This document shows positions 1 through 8,130 of a stretch of 64,000 nucleotides of DNA, one piece after another. A program made the position numbers and the translations under genes. The notes under the pieces were generated by a model. That model was given only the letters and a program-made list of their open reading frames with translations, was not told the DNA's origin and searched no databases. How positions within the stretch are numbered: position 1 is the stretch's first letter; each line of letters opens with the position of its first letter. Origin of the DNA: DATEDA01 sp963827595 (GTDB lineage: Bacteria; Pseudomonadota; Gammaproteobacteria; Burkholderiales; SG8-39); assembly GCA_963827595.1 (NCBI GenBank), contig CAWHBT010000012.1, positions 248,001 to 312,000 on the forward strand, written 5' to 3'.

Positions 1-1047
1 CGCGGCGGTGGCGGCCGCGCTGAACGCGACCGGGCCGAGGATCAGCCCGGCGTAGGCCGTGATCATGACCCCGCCCGTCACGCGCGCGATCTCGCCGGCC
101 GGCGCCTCGCGCGCGACCTCGGCGAGGAACACGCCGTTCCACCCGGACGCGGTCAATCCGAAGAGGAAGCACAGCACGCCGAGGAGGAGGGGCGGCGCGA
201 CGCCGGCGCCGAGCGCGACGGCCGCCGCCGCGGCCGACATGCCGAAGCCTACGCCGACCAGCAGCCGGATCGCGCCCAGCCGCGGACCCACCGCGAGACC
301 GAACCCCAGCCGGCCGACGAAGCCGCCGAGCTGCGCGGCCGCGAGCAGCAAGCCCGCGCCGGCCAGCGAATAGCCGTGCTCTTCCACGAGATACGCGACG
401 AGGAAGACGTTCAGGCACGCCTGCATCGCGTGGAACACGAACGAGGCGGTCGCCAGGTCGCGCAGCGCCCGGTTGCGCAGCACGAATGCGAGCCGTCCCG
501 GGCTCGCGCCCCGCGGACGCGGCGGAGGGGCGTGCGGCGCGAGCCGTGGACGCAGCGTCTCGAGCGCCAGGGCGGAGATGACCAGGAGCGCAGCGAGCGC
601 CGCCATCGCGCCGCGCCACCCGAGGCCCGGCAGCGCGGCGGGGAATGCGATCCCCGCCAAGACGCCGCCGACCTGCACCCCGGTCTGTTTGAGCGAGAAG
701 ATGAACGTGCGCTGCTCCGGCGCAGCGAGCCGGGCCAGGATCTCCGAGCTCGCCGGCGTCTCGATTGCGCACGCCGCGCCGATCAGCGCCGGGGTCACCA
801 CGAGACCCGCGGCGGTCCCGGTCGCGCCGGCGGCGAGGCCGGCGGCGCAGAGGAGAAGCGACAGCTGGACCACCCGCGGTGCGCCCAGGCGCGCGATCAG
901 GCCGCCGACCGCGCCCGAGACCAGCGTCGCCGCCGACCACATCACGAACGAGTAGGCGCCGAGCAGCGACGCGCGCAGGCCGGTGTCGACGGAGATCGCG
1001 GGCGCCATCACCGGCACGGCGAGCACCGACGCCATGGTGAGCGCCAT
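1..1047 (-). CDS. MFS transporter, C-terminus cut by window edge
   Basis: The reverse-strand frame stays open from 1047 to the window edge and encodes successive hydrophobic helices typical of a 12-helix major facilitator, including the stretch LVEEHGYSLAGAGLLLAAAQ and an RLGFG loop. It is the last visible gene of the minus-strand group uraD-uraH-BMP-uraH paralogue, so import or export of a ureide or purine intermediate is a reasonable inference, but nothing in the sequence fixes the substrate. Start uncertainty: ATG at 1047 falls inside what looks like helix 1. The frame continues upstream to the stop of the neighbouring gene (1114-1116), and the only extra candidate start is a CTG at 1104-1102. 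The true N-terminus is therefore probably about 19 residues longer. Confidence 0.8.
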   Translation of the reverse strand, partial: MALTMASVLAVPVMAPAISVDTGLRASLLGAYSFVMWSAATLVSGAVGGLIARLGAPRVVQLSLLLCAAGLAAGATGTAAGLVVTPALIGAACAIETPASSEILARLAAPEQRTFIFSLKQTGVQVGGVLAGIAFPAALPGLGWRGAMAALAALLVISALALETLRPRLAPHAPPPRPRGASPGRLAFVLRNRALRDLATASFVFHAMQACLNVFLVAYLVEEHGYSLAGAGLLLAAAQLGGFVGRLGFGLAVGPRLGAIRLLVGVGFGMSAAAAAVALGAGVAPPLLLGVLCFLFGLTASGWNGVFLAEVAREAPAGEIARVTGGVMITAYAGLILGPVAFSAAATAA

Positions 1048-1113
1048 GACGACGTTGAGGGCCGACGCCGCGAGGAGCGCGGGCCTCGACGTCGCTTCAG
1101 CCAGTTCCGCCCC

Positions 1114-1467
1114 TCAGGCCCCGCCGCGGAAGCACGAGTAGCCCCAGGGCGTGACCTTCATCGGCAGGTGATAGTGGCTGTCGGGGTCGTCGATGCCGAA
1201 GCGGTAGCTGACGACGTCGAGGAACGGCACCCTGGGAAGCTGCAGCCCGACGGCGCGGTAGTAGGCGGCGACGTGGAAGACCGCCTCGTAGGACCCCGGC
1301 GCGAAGCGCTGCGCGAACGCCGGCTCCTCGACGAGCCCCTTCGCGCTGACGATCCCGCTCGCGACCAGGCGGCGGTCCGGCTGGAGCGCGTACACCTCGA
1401 CCCGCATCCACGCCGCCACGACGCCGCGCGAGACGTCGACGACGTGTATCGAAACGCCCCCGGTCAT
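1114..1467 (-). CDS. Transthyretin-like protein, divergent UraH paralogue
   Basis: A 117-residue protein of the transthyretin / 5-hydroxyisourate hydrolase fold, the same length as the canonical UraH encoded at 2511-2864. It keeps an N-terminal histidine (H8) and the HYH motif (98-100). However, the conserved arginine of the GRTDEP motif is leucine (GLVEEP, L45), and the hallmark C-terminal YRGS reads FRGGA. In known 5-hydroxyisourate hydrolases the arginine and the YRGS tail are part of the active site. I therefore infer altered substrate use or loss of hydrolase activity. It sits in an apparent minus-strand operon between a BMP lipoprotein and an MFS transporter, in a ureide pathway context. 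An annotation pipeline would probably call it hydroxyisourate hydrolase. Confidence 0.85.
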   Translation of the reverse strand: MTGGVSIHVVDVSRGVVAAWMRVEVYALQPDRRLVASGIVSAKGLVEEPAFAQRFAPGSYEAVFHVAAYYRAVGLQLPRVPFLDVVSYRFGIDDPDSHYHLPMKVTPWGYSCFRGGA

Positions 1468-1486
1468 CGGGCCTCCGTGTGATCCA

Positions 1487-2541
1487 TCAGGCCGGCACGA
1501 ACTCCGGCCCGCCGTAGGCGTCGGGAATCTTGATGCTTCCCGCCGCCACCTCCTGGGTCAGGACCGTGACGCTGGACTGCACCGCCGCGGGCGCGCCCGG
1601 GGCGAGCGCGAGTCGCACCGCGTCCGGGCTGCGGACGCCGAAGCGCCTGACGAGCTCGCCCTGCCAGACGTTGTCGTAGAGGTCGCGCCCCGCCTGGAAC
1701 ACCGCGAACCCCGGGTCAGCCACGGCGCTGGCAACGAACACGTCCGGCACGAGCGCAACCCAGTCGCGTACGTCTCCGATCAGCTTCACGCCGCGCTCGC
1801 GGGAGGCCTCGATCGCTCCCCCCGCCCGGCATCGAGCGTGGTGTACAGGAGGTCCGCGCCGGCGTCGATCTCCGCCAGCGCGATGCGCTTCGCGACTGCG
1901 GGATCCGGCGTGCCGGAGAAGCTGGTGAGGAGCTTCGCCTTCGCGTTCGTGTGGGCGAGCCCCGCGGCGAATGCAGCGCGCGCTTTCAGGGCCGGCGGCA
2001 CCCGCGGACCCGACAGGTGGCCGACGACGTTCGACTTCGTGAGCAGCCCGGCCGCGGCGCCGGCGAGCCAGATCGACTGCTCCGGCAGCACCGCGTAGAT
2101 CGCGAGGTTCGGACGCGTGAGATCGCCCTGGATCACGGTGAAGCGTTGTTCGGGAAACTCCCACGCGACGCGCTGGGCCGCCGCGCTTGCCTGTCCGCCA
2201 TTCGCAATCACCATCTTTGCGTCGGACCCGGCGAGCTCGCGCAGCGCGTCCTTCATCGCCTCCTCGTCGGGGGATACCCCGTCCACGAACTCGACCGGGA
2301 TCCCCAGCTCGTCGCGGATGCGCAGCAGCCCGCGGTAAGCGGCCTCGTTGACGCCGCCGTCGTCGATGCGCCCGGGAAACATCCCGGCGATCGGGCCGTG
2401 TTCCGGCGCCGCCGACCTCCATCGCCCGCACGCGCCGAGTGCCGCCGCGGCCGCGCCGGCGAGCAGCAGCCGGCGACGGGACCCGAACCGCCGCAGGCGC
2501 GCTTCGGGCGCTAACTGCCGCGGTAGGTGCTGTAGCTCCAC
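1487..2541 (-). CDS. BMP-family substrate-binding lipoprotein (frameshifted)
   Basis: Periplasmic binding protein of the BMP/PnrA family, which supplies nucleosides or purines to ABC importers. The N-terminal part has a lipoprotein signal with a LGAC lipobox and contains MFPGRIDDGGVNEAAYRGL. The C-terminal part (from GGAIEASRERGVKLIGDV) is in another frame. The break lies at a run of six G on the coding strand near 1820; one more G would restore a single product of about 350 residues. The start is taken as GTG at 2541, inside the end of the upstream uraH, because no ATG, GTG or TTG lies between there and the signal peptide. No ATPase or permease gene is adjacent, so it is an orphan binding protein that may dock with one of the two BMP importers at 14653-19236 and 29391-33969. 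Confidence 0.75.
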
Positions 2542-2864
2542 GGCGTGCACAGCAGCGGGACGTGATAGTGACCGCCGCGGTCGGCGATCCCGAACCGCAG
2601 CGGGACATCGTCCAGGAACGGCGGATCGGGGAGCTGGACGCCTTGCACCCGGAAGTACTCGGCGACGTGGAAGACCAGCCGGAACTGGCCGGTGCGCATC
2701 GCGTCGCCCGCGAGCAGGGGCTCGTCGGTGCGGCCGTCCGCGTTCGCCCGCACCGCCTTGAGTGTGGTCCAGCTGCTGCCTTCGAGGAGCGCCAGCTCGA
2801 TGCGCATCCCGGCCGCCGGCCGGCCGTGCATCGTGTCGAGGACGTGCGTCGAAAGCCTGCCCAT
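2511..2864 (-). CDS. uraH: 5-hydroxyisourate hydrolase
   Basis: Hydrolyses 5-hydroxyisourate to OHCU in urate degradation. The 117-residue sequence has every hallmark: the N-terminal LSTHVLDTMHGRPA (H7), the GRTDEP motif (R45), GGHYHVPLL (H99 and H101) and the terminal YSTYRGS. Length is normal for the family. It lies 12 bases downstream of uraD on the minus strand and overlaps the likely start of the BMP lipoprotein gene, consistent with one transcript. It supplies the substrate for UraD. The urate hydroxylase that makes its own substrate is encoded far away, at 49451-50644. Confidence 0.95.
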   Translation of the reverse strand: MGRLSTHVLDTMHGRPAAGMRIELALLEGSSWTTLKAVRANADGRTDEPLLAGDAMRTGQFRLVFHVAEYFRVQGVQLPDPPFLDDVPLRFGIADRGGHYHVPLLCTPWSYSTYRGS

Positions 2865-2876
2865 CGCGAACCCCTT

Positions 2877-3389
2877 TCAACCGGAAATCAGCCCGTCGAG
2901 CCGCAGGCGGGTGATCACGAATACCTCCGCGACGCCGTTCGCGAGCTCGGTCTCCGCATCGTGCTCGAGCCGCCGCTCGAACTCGCGGAAGATGCCGTCC
3001 TTCGCCTGCCGCCGCACCGCGATGATGAACGGAAACCCGAACTTCGCGCGGTAGCGGCGATTCAGCTCCGCCACCCGCTCGAGCTCTGCGCGCGTCAGCG
3101 CGCTCAAGCCCGCGGCCACCTGCTCCGCCTTCGAGTCCCGGGTGAGCTCGCCCGCCTGCGCCTCTTTGCCCGCGAGCTCGGGATGCGCGCGGAGCAGGCC
3201 GACCCGGGCGTCGCGTCCCGCGTCGCGCACCGCGTCCGCCATCGCCGCATGCAGCGCGTCGACGCTCGCGAACGGGCGGGCGGCGAACGCGCGCTCCGCG
3301 ATCCATGGCGAGTGCTCGAACACGCCGCCGAGCGCCTGCACGAACTCGCCGGCGGTCATGCGGTTGACCTCTGACATCGTGAGCGGCAT
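2877..3389 (-). CDS. uraD: OHCU decarboxylase
   Basis: 2-oxo-4-hydroxy-4-carboxy-5-ureidoimidazoline decarboxylase, which gives S-allantoin from the UraH product. The 170-residue protein carries the family signature HPELAGK (catalytic H69), the SKAEQVAAGL segment (86-95) and FPFIIAVRRQAKDGI. I chose ATG 3389 (MPLTMSEVNRM) over the longer open frame because the upstream part runs into the divergent gene allC; a second ATG at 3377 is also possible. It is the first gene of the minus-strand group and lies divergently to allC with 61 bases between them. Confidence 0.95.
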   Translation of the reverse strand: MPLTMSEVNRMTAGEFVQALGGVFEHSPWIAERAFAARPFASVDALHAAMADAVRDAGRDARVGLLRAHPELAGKEAQAGELTRDSKAEQVAAGLSALTRAELERVAELNRRYRAKFGFPFIIAVRRQAKDGIFREFERRLEHDAETELANGVAEVFVITRLRLDGLISG

Positions 3390-3439
3390 GGCGGTGCGCC
3401 AGTCTACCGAACGCGCCCCGACGGCGTAAGGTGGACCGA

Positions 3440-3445
3440 TATAAT
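3440..3445 (+). promoter_or_regulatory. -10 element TATAAT just upstream of allC
   Basis: A perfect TATAAT hexamer ends five bases before the allC ATG. If it is used, transcription would begin at or next to the start codon, giving a leaderless mRNA. No good -35 or Shine-Dalgarno sequence is visible. Confidence 0.4.
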
Positions 3446-3450
3446 GACTC

Positions 3451-4692
3451 ATGCCCGCAGCCGTCAGCGCCGAGCGCATCTGGGATCGCTGTGAGCAGCT
3501 CGCGCGCTGCTCCGAGCTCCCCGGGAAGCTCACCCGCGTCTTCCTCAGCGCGGAGCAGGCCGCGGCGAACGAGCTCGTGCTGGGCTGGATGCGTGACGCC
3601 GGTATGGCGGCGCGCCGCGACGCGATCGGCAACGTGGTCGGCCGCTACGAGGGCGATCGTCCGGGGTTGCCCTGCCTGATGCTCGGCTCGCACCTCGACA
3701 CGGTGCGCGACGCCGGCAAGTACGACGGAATGCTCGGCGTCGTGACCGCGATCGAGTGCGTCGCGAGCCTCACCGCGCGCGGGAAGCGGCTCCCGTTCGC
3801 GATCGAGGTCGTCGGGTTCGCGGACGAGGAGGGCGTCCGCTTCGGAGCCACGCTGCTCGGGAGCCGTGCGATCGCCGGGACGTTCGACCCGCAAGTCCTC
3901 GACGCCACGGACCGCGCCGGCACCAGCATGCGCCAGGCGCTTGCGGACGCCGGACTCGATCCGGACCGTCTTCCGACCGCGGCGCGCCGGCGCGACGAGA
4001 TCCTCGCCTACGGGGAGCTTCACATCGAGCAGGGCCCGGTGCTCGAGGCCGAGGGGTTGCCCGTCGGCGTCGTCACCGCGATCAACGGCTTCACTCGCTA
4101 CACCGTCGACGTGACCGGCGTCGCCGGGCACGCCGGGACGGTGCCCATGAACCTGCGCCGCGACGCGCTCGCCGGCGCCGCCGAGTGCGCGCTCGCGGTC
4201 GAGCGGATCTGCTCGCTGGTGCCCGACCTCGTCGGCACGGTCGGGCGGTGCGAGGTGCTTCCGGGCGCGCTGAACGTGATCCCCGGAAGCGTGAAGTTCA
4301 CTCTCGACATCCGCTCGCCCCGCGACCCCGATCGGCTGGCCGCCGTCCGGGACGTGCTCGCGGAGTGCCGCGCGATCGGCGCGCGGCGCAGGCTGAAGCT
4401 CGATGCCGCGCCGCTCATCGAGCACGCGACGACGCCGTGCGCCCCCTGGCTCATGGACCAGATGGCGGTGGCGGTCGAAGTCGAGGGCGTGCGCCCGTAT
4501 CGACTGCCGAGCGGCGCGGGACACGACGGCATGGCAATGCAGGCGATCGCCGACGTGTGCATGGTGTTCGTCCGTTGCGAGAAGGGGATCAGCCACAATC
4601 CCGCCGAGGCGATCACCGTAGCGGACGCCGGCATCGGCGCCCGGGTGCTCGCGCGTTTCATCGAGAACTTCCGGCCGCAGGGCGCGCGGTGA
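3451..4692 (+). CDS. allC: Allantoate amidohydrolase (M20 Zn-dependent amidase)
   Basis: 413 residues, the usual length for the AllC/HyuC/beta-ureidopropionase group of M20 peptidases. Metal-binding residues are all visible: H81 (GSHLDT), D92 (KYDGMLG), E126-E127 (DEEGVRFG), H191 (HIEQGP) and H382 (SHNPAE). The GHDGM substrate segment is at 358-362. The family hydrolyses N-carbamoyl compounds. Here the neighbours uraH, uraD, puuE and pucG point to allantoate, giving ureidoglycine, CO2 and ammonia, though N-carbamoyl-amino acid hydrolysis is a possible alternative. Its stop overlaps the GTG start of the next gene (GTGA), so the two are probably translationally coupled. Confidence 0.85.
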   Translation: MPAAVSAERIWDRCEQLARCSELPGKLTRVFLSAEQAAANELVLGWMRDAGMAARRDAIGNVVGRYEGDRPGLPCLMLGSHLDTVRDAGKYDGMLGVVTAIECVASLTARGKRLPFAIEVVGFADEEGVRFGATLLGSRAIAGTFDPQVLDATDRAGTSMRQALADAGLDPDRLPTAARRRDEILAYGELHIEQGPVLEAEGLPVGVVTAINGFTRYTVDVTGVAGHAGTVPMNLRRDALAGAAECALAVERICSLVPDLVGTVGRCEVLPGALNVIPGSVKFTLDIRSPRDPDRLAAVRDVLAECRAIGARRRLKLDAAPLIEHATTPCAPWLMDQMAVAVEVEGVRPYRLPSGAGHDGMAMQAIADVCMVFVRCEKGISHNPAEAITVADAGIGARVLARFIENFRPQGAR

Positions 4693-5891
4693 AGGTCACC
4701 GCGATCGAGACGGTCCACGTCGGGGCGTACCCCAGTATCCTCTGGGTCGAGATCCACACCGACGCCGGGCTCACGGGCCTCGGCGAGACGTGCCACGGCG
4801 CGCACGCGGTCGCGGCCGAGATCCACGAGTCGGTCGCGCCGTACCTGCTCGACCGGGATCCGCTCGCGATCGAGGCGCACAGCCACAGGCTCTTGAATCC
4901 CTATCTCGGGTTCGGCGCGGCCGGCGTGGAGGTGCGCGCGGCGAGCGCGGTCGACATCGCCCTCTGGGACCTCCGGGGGAAGTGCGCGAACCTGCCGGTG
5001 TGGCAGCTCCTCGGCGGGCTCACTCGCGAGCGGATTCGCGTCTACAACACCTGCGCGGGCTACACCTACAACCAGGCGGGCGGGCGCCGGCTCGTGACCG
5101 CGGACGGGCACTACGAAGCGGAAGGCCTCTACGAGGATCAGGTCGCGTTCATGCAGCGACCGGCCGAACTGGCGGAGAGCCTGCTCGAGATGGGCATCGG
5201 CGCCATGAAGATCTGGCCGTTCGACGTCGCGGCCGAGGCGACGGGCGGCGCGTCCATCTCGAGCGCCGAGCTGAAGGCCGGGCTCGAGCCGTTCCGCCGC
5301 ATCCGCGAGGCCGTCGGCGACCGCATGGAGATCCTGTGCGAGCTGCACTCGCTCTGGAACCTTCCCGCTGCGGTCGCGATCGGGCGGGCGCTCGCGGAGT
5401 ACCGCCCGTTCTGGGCGGAGGATCCGGTAAAGATGACGAACCCGGCGGTGCTCGCCGACTACCGCGCGCGCGTCCCGGTCCCGGTCTGCGCGAGCGAAAC
5501 GCTCGCCGGGCGGGGCGCGTTCCGCGCGCTGCTCGAGGCGGGTGCGGTCGACTATGTGATGCTCGACGTGAGCTGGGTCGGCGGGTTGTCGGAGGCAAGC
5601 AAGATCGCGAGCCTGGCAGAGACCTGGCACCGGCCGATCGCCCCGCACGACTGCACCGGGCCGGTGGTGCTCATCGCGTCGCTCGCCCTGGCGCTCAGCG
5701 CGACGAATGCGGTCTTCCAGGAGGTCGTGCGCGCGTACTACACCGGCTGGTACCGGGAGATCGTGACCGAGCTGCCGCGGATCGAAGGCGGATACGCGTA
5801 CCCGATGCACGGACCGGGCCTCGGGACCGCGCTCGCGCCGCGCGTGAGGCAGCGCCCCGACGTCACCGTCCGAAGGACCGCGCTTGCATGA
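4689..5891 (+). CDS. Mandelate racemase / muconate lactonizing enzyme family protein
   Basis: A 400-residue enolase-superfamily protein. The barrel carries the expected acidic metal ligands in ELHSLW, WAEDP and ASETLAG, followed by the APHDCTGP His-Asp segment characteristic of the mandelate racemase group. A lysine lies in GAMKIWPF at the second strand. The start is GTG at 4689, overlapping the allC stop. The gene also overlaps the following M20 hydrolase gene (ATGA), so these three are tightly coupled. Members of this superfamily abstract a proton next to a carboxylate (acid-sugar dehydratases, racemases, epimerases). No such step belongs to the standard allantoin pathway, so its role here is unknown. 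Confidence 0.85.
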   Translation: MKVTAIETVHVGAYPSILWVEIHTDAGLTGLGETCHGAHAVAAEIHESVAPYLLDRDPLAIEAHSHRLLNPYLGFGAAGVEVRAASAVDIALWDLRGKCANLPVWQLLGGLTRERIRVYNTCAGYTYNQAGGRRLVTADGHYEAEGLYEDQVAFMQRPAELAESLLEMGIGAMKIWPFDVAAEATGGASISSAELKAGLEPFRRIREAVGDRMEILCELHSLWNLPAAVAIGRALAEYRPFWAEDPVKMTNPAVLADYRARVPVPVCASETLAGRGAFRALLEAGAVDYVMLDVSWVGGLSEASKIASLAETWHRPIAPHDCTGPVVLIASLALALSATNAVFQEVVRAYYTGWYREIVTELPRIEGGYAYPMHGPGLGTALAPRVRQRPDVTVRRTALA

Positions 5892-7123
5892 CCGACCCGC
5901 GCCGCCGGATCCGGGATTTCCTCCCCGGCGAGCGCGGCCGCGAGGCCCAGTTCCTCGCGGAGCTGGTGCGGGTGCCCTCGGACAATCCGCCGGGGGACTG
6001 CGCGCCGCACGCCGCGCGCGCGGCCAGCCTGCTCGAGGGCCTCGGCTTCGAGGTGGAGCGCCACCCGGTGCCCGCGGAGCTGGTCCGTGCGCGCGGCATG
6101 ATCTCGTGCACCAATCTCGTCGTCCGCCAGCGCTTCGGCAGCGGCGGGCCGACCGTCGCGTGCAACGCCCACGGCGACGTCGTGCCGCCCGGGCTCGGTT
6201 GGAGTACGGACCCCTACGGCGCAGAGATCCGCGACGGCTGCATGTACGGTCGCGGCGTCGCGGTGTCGAAGTCCGACTTCGCCACCTATTCCTGGGCGCT
6301 GCTCGCCCTAAAGCAGAGCGGCGCACCGCTCGCCGGCGCGGTCGAGCTCCACTTTACCTACGACGAGGAAGCTGGTGGCGAGCTCGGCCCGAAATGGCTG
6401 CTCGAACGCGGGATCACCAAACCCGACTTCGCGATCTGCGCCGGGTTCTCGTACGGCATCACCACGGCGCACAACGGCTGTCTCCACCTCGAGGTCGAGG
6501 TGTTCGGCAAGAGCGGTCACGCGGCCGAGCCGGAGAAGGGCGAGGACGCGCTCGAAGCAGCGGCTGCGATCCTCAACGACCTCTACGCCTACCGCAAGGC
6601 GCTCACCGCGCTGCAATCGGCGATCCCGGGCATCGGCAGCCCGACGCTGGTCGTCGGCTTGATCCACGGCGGCATCAACACCAACGTGGTGCCCGACAAG
6701 GTCACCTTTCGCCTCGATCGCCGCATCATCCCGGACGAGACGCCGGGCGCGGCGGAGCGTTTCCTCACCGCCCTGGTCAAGGAGTCGGTGCGAAGGATGC
6801 CCGGCATCCGCGTCGCGATCCGGAGGATCCTGCTCGCGCAGCCGTTCGTCCGCCGCCCCGGGCAGGAGCACATGGTGCACGCGATCGGCAGGAACGCCCA
6901 GGAGGTGTTCGGCGTCGAGGTCGAGCCGCACGGCGTGCCGCTCTACACCGACGCCCGCCACTACAGCGAGGCGGGTATCCCGACGGTGCTCTACGGCGCG
7001 GGCCCGCGCACCCTCGAGGAGGCGAACGGGCACCGCGCCGACGAGAACCTGAAACTCGACGATCTGCACCGAGCGACCGAGGTCGTGGCGCTCGCGCTCG
7101 CCGACATGCTCCGAACTTCCTGA
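5888..7123 (+). CDS. M20 family metallohydrolase (ArgE/DapE-like)
   Basis: 411 residues with M20 features: AHGDVVPPG (metal His and Asp), the DEEAGGELGP catalytic glutamate pair, and a dimerization domain starting near FGKSGHAAEPEKG. The late histidine region reads ANGHRADENL. It resembles succinyl-diaminopimelate desuccinylase / acetylornithine deacetylase rather than the AllC branch, so it probably cleaves a different amide. It overlaps the preceding enolase-superfamily gene by four bases and is followed after 13 bases by puuE. The substrate is not deducible; a carbamoyl or acyl amide made in the same pathway is the simplest inference. Confidence 0.8.
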   Translation: MTDPRRRIRDFLPGERGREAQFLAELVRVPSDNPPGDCAPHAARAASLLEGLGFEVERHPVPAELVRARGMISCTNLVVRQRFGSGGPTVACNAHGDVVPPGLGWSTDPYGAEIRDGCMYGRGVAVSKSDFATYSWALLALKQSGAPLAGAVELHFTYDEEAGGELGPKWLLERGITKPDFAICAGFSYGITTAHNGCLHLEVEVFGKSGHAAEPEKGEDALEAAAAILNDLYAYRKALTALQSAIPGIGSPTLVVGLIHGGINTNVVPDKVTFRLDRRIIPDETPGAAERFLTALVKESVRRMPGIRVAIRRILLAQPFVRRPGQEHMVHAIGRNAQEVFGVEVEPHGVPLYTDARHYSEAGIPTVLYGAGPRTLEEANGHRADENLKLDDLHRATEVVALALADMLRTS

Positions 7124-7136
7124 ACCACTCTAGCCC

Positions 7137-8097
7137 ATGGGCATCAAGCGCAAGTCCAAGCGCCCCCCGGCGGCAAGCGCTTACCCGCGCGACCTCGTCG
7201 GCTACGGGCGCAATCCCCCGCATCCCGACTGGCCGGGCGGCGCGCGCGTCGCGGTCCAGTTCGTCCTCAACTACGAGGAGGGCGGCGAGGCGAGCGTGCT
7301 GCACGGCGACGCCGGCTCCGAGATGTTCCTGTCCGAGATCGTCGGCGCGCAGGCCTATCCGGCGCGCCACATGAGCATGGAGTCGATCTACGAGTACGGC
7401 GCCCGGGTCGGCGTGTGGCGGATCCTGCGCGAGTTCGAGCGCCGCGGGCTCCCGCTCACGGTGTTCGGCGTGTCGATGGCGCTGGAGCGGCATCCGGAGG
7501 CGACCGCAGCGTTCCTCGAGCTCGGCCACGAGATCGCCTGCCACGGCTGGCGGTGGATCCACTACCAGCACGCGAGCCCGAAGCTCGAGGCCGAGCACAT
7601 GCGAATCGGCACCGGGATCATCCGGCGCCTGACGAAGGACAAGTGGCCGCTCGGGTGGTACACCGGGCGCGACAGCCCGAACACCCGGCGCCTGGTGGTC
7701 GAGCACGGGGGCTTCGAATACGACGCCGACTACTACGGCGACGAGCTGCCGTTCTGGACCACCGTCGAGACCGCGAACGGCCGCAAGGTCCAGCATCTCG
7801 TCGTGCCCTACACGCTCGACGCGAACGACATGCGGTTCGCGACCCCGCAGGGGTTCAACACCGCGGAGCAGTTCTTCACCTATCTCCGCGACAGCTTCGA
7901 CGTGCTGTACGCCGAGGGCGCCGAGCGGCCGAAGATGATGTCGGTCGGGCATGCACTGCCGGCTGCTCGGCCGGCCGGGGCGCTTCCGCGGCCTGCAGCG
8001 CTTCCTCGACCACGTGCAGGCGCACGATAAGGTCTGGGTCTGCCGGCGGATCGACATCGCGCGGCACTGGCGGAGCCGCTTTCCGCCGAAGGCATAG
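7137..8097 (+). CDS. puuE: Allantoinase PuuE, polysaccharide-deacetylase fold (frameshifted)
   Basis: The N-terminal 270 or so residues match the PuuE type of allantoinase, a cofactor-independent enzyme with a polysaccharide-deacetylase fold: RDLVGYGRNPPHPDWPGG, FVLNYEEGGE and HMSMESIYEYG. It opens the hydantoin ring of allantoin to allantoate. After KMMSVG the frame is lost at a GGG run near 7943; removing one G restores the expected tail HCRLLGRPGRF ... DHVQAHDKVWVCRRIDIARHW and a stop at 8095-8097, for a product near 319 residues. The intact sequence on both sides suggests a consensus error. It lies between the M20 hydrolase and the radical SAM gene. Confidence 0.85.
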
Positions 8098-8130
8098 AAT
8101 CCCATCGCGCCTCCCGAGGGGCGCGAGGCG

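Noticed and set aside
1786..4596. Single 936-codon minus-strand frame
   Set aside because: It strings together part of the BMP lipoprotein with frames antisense to allC and out of frame in uraH and uraD. Only its BMP portion is real.
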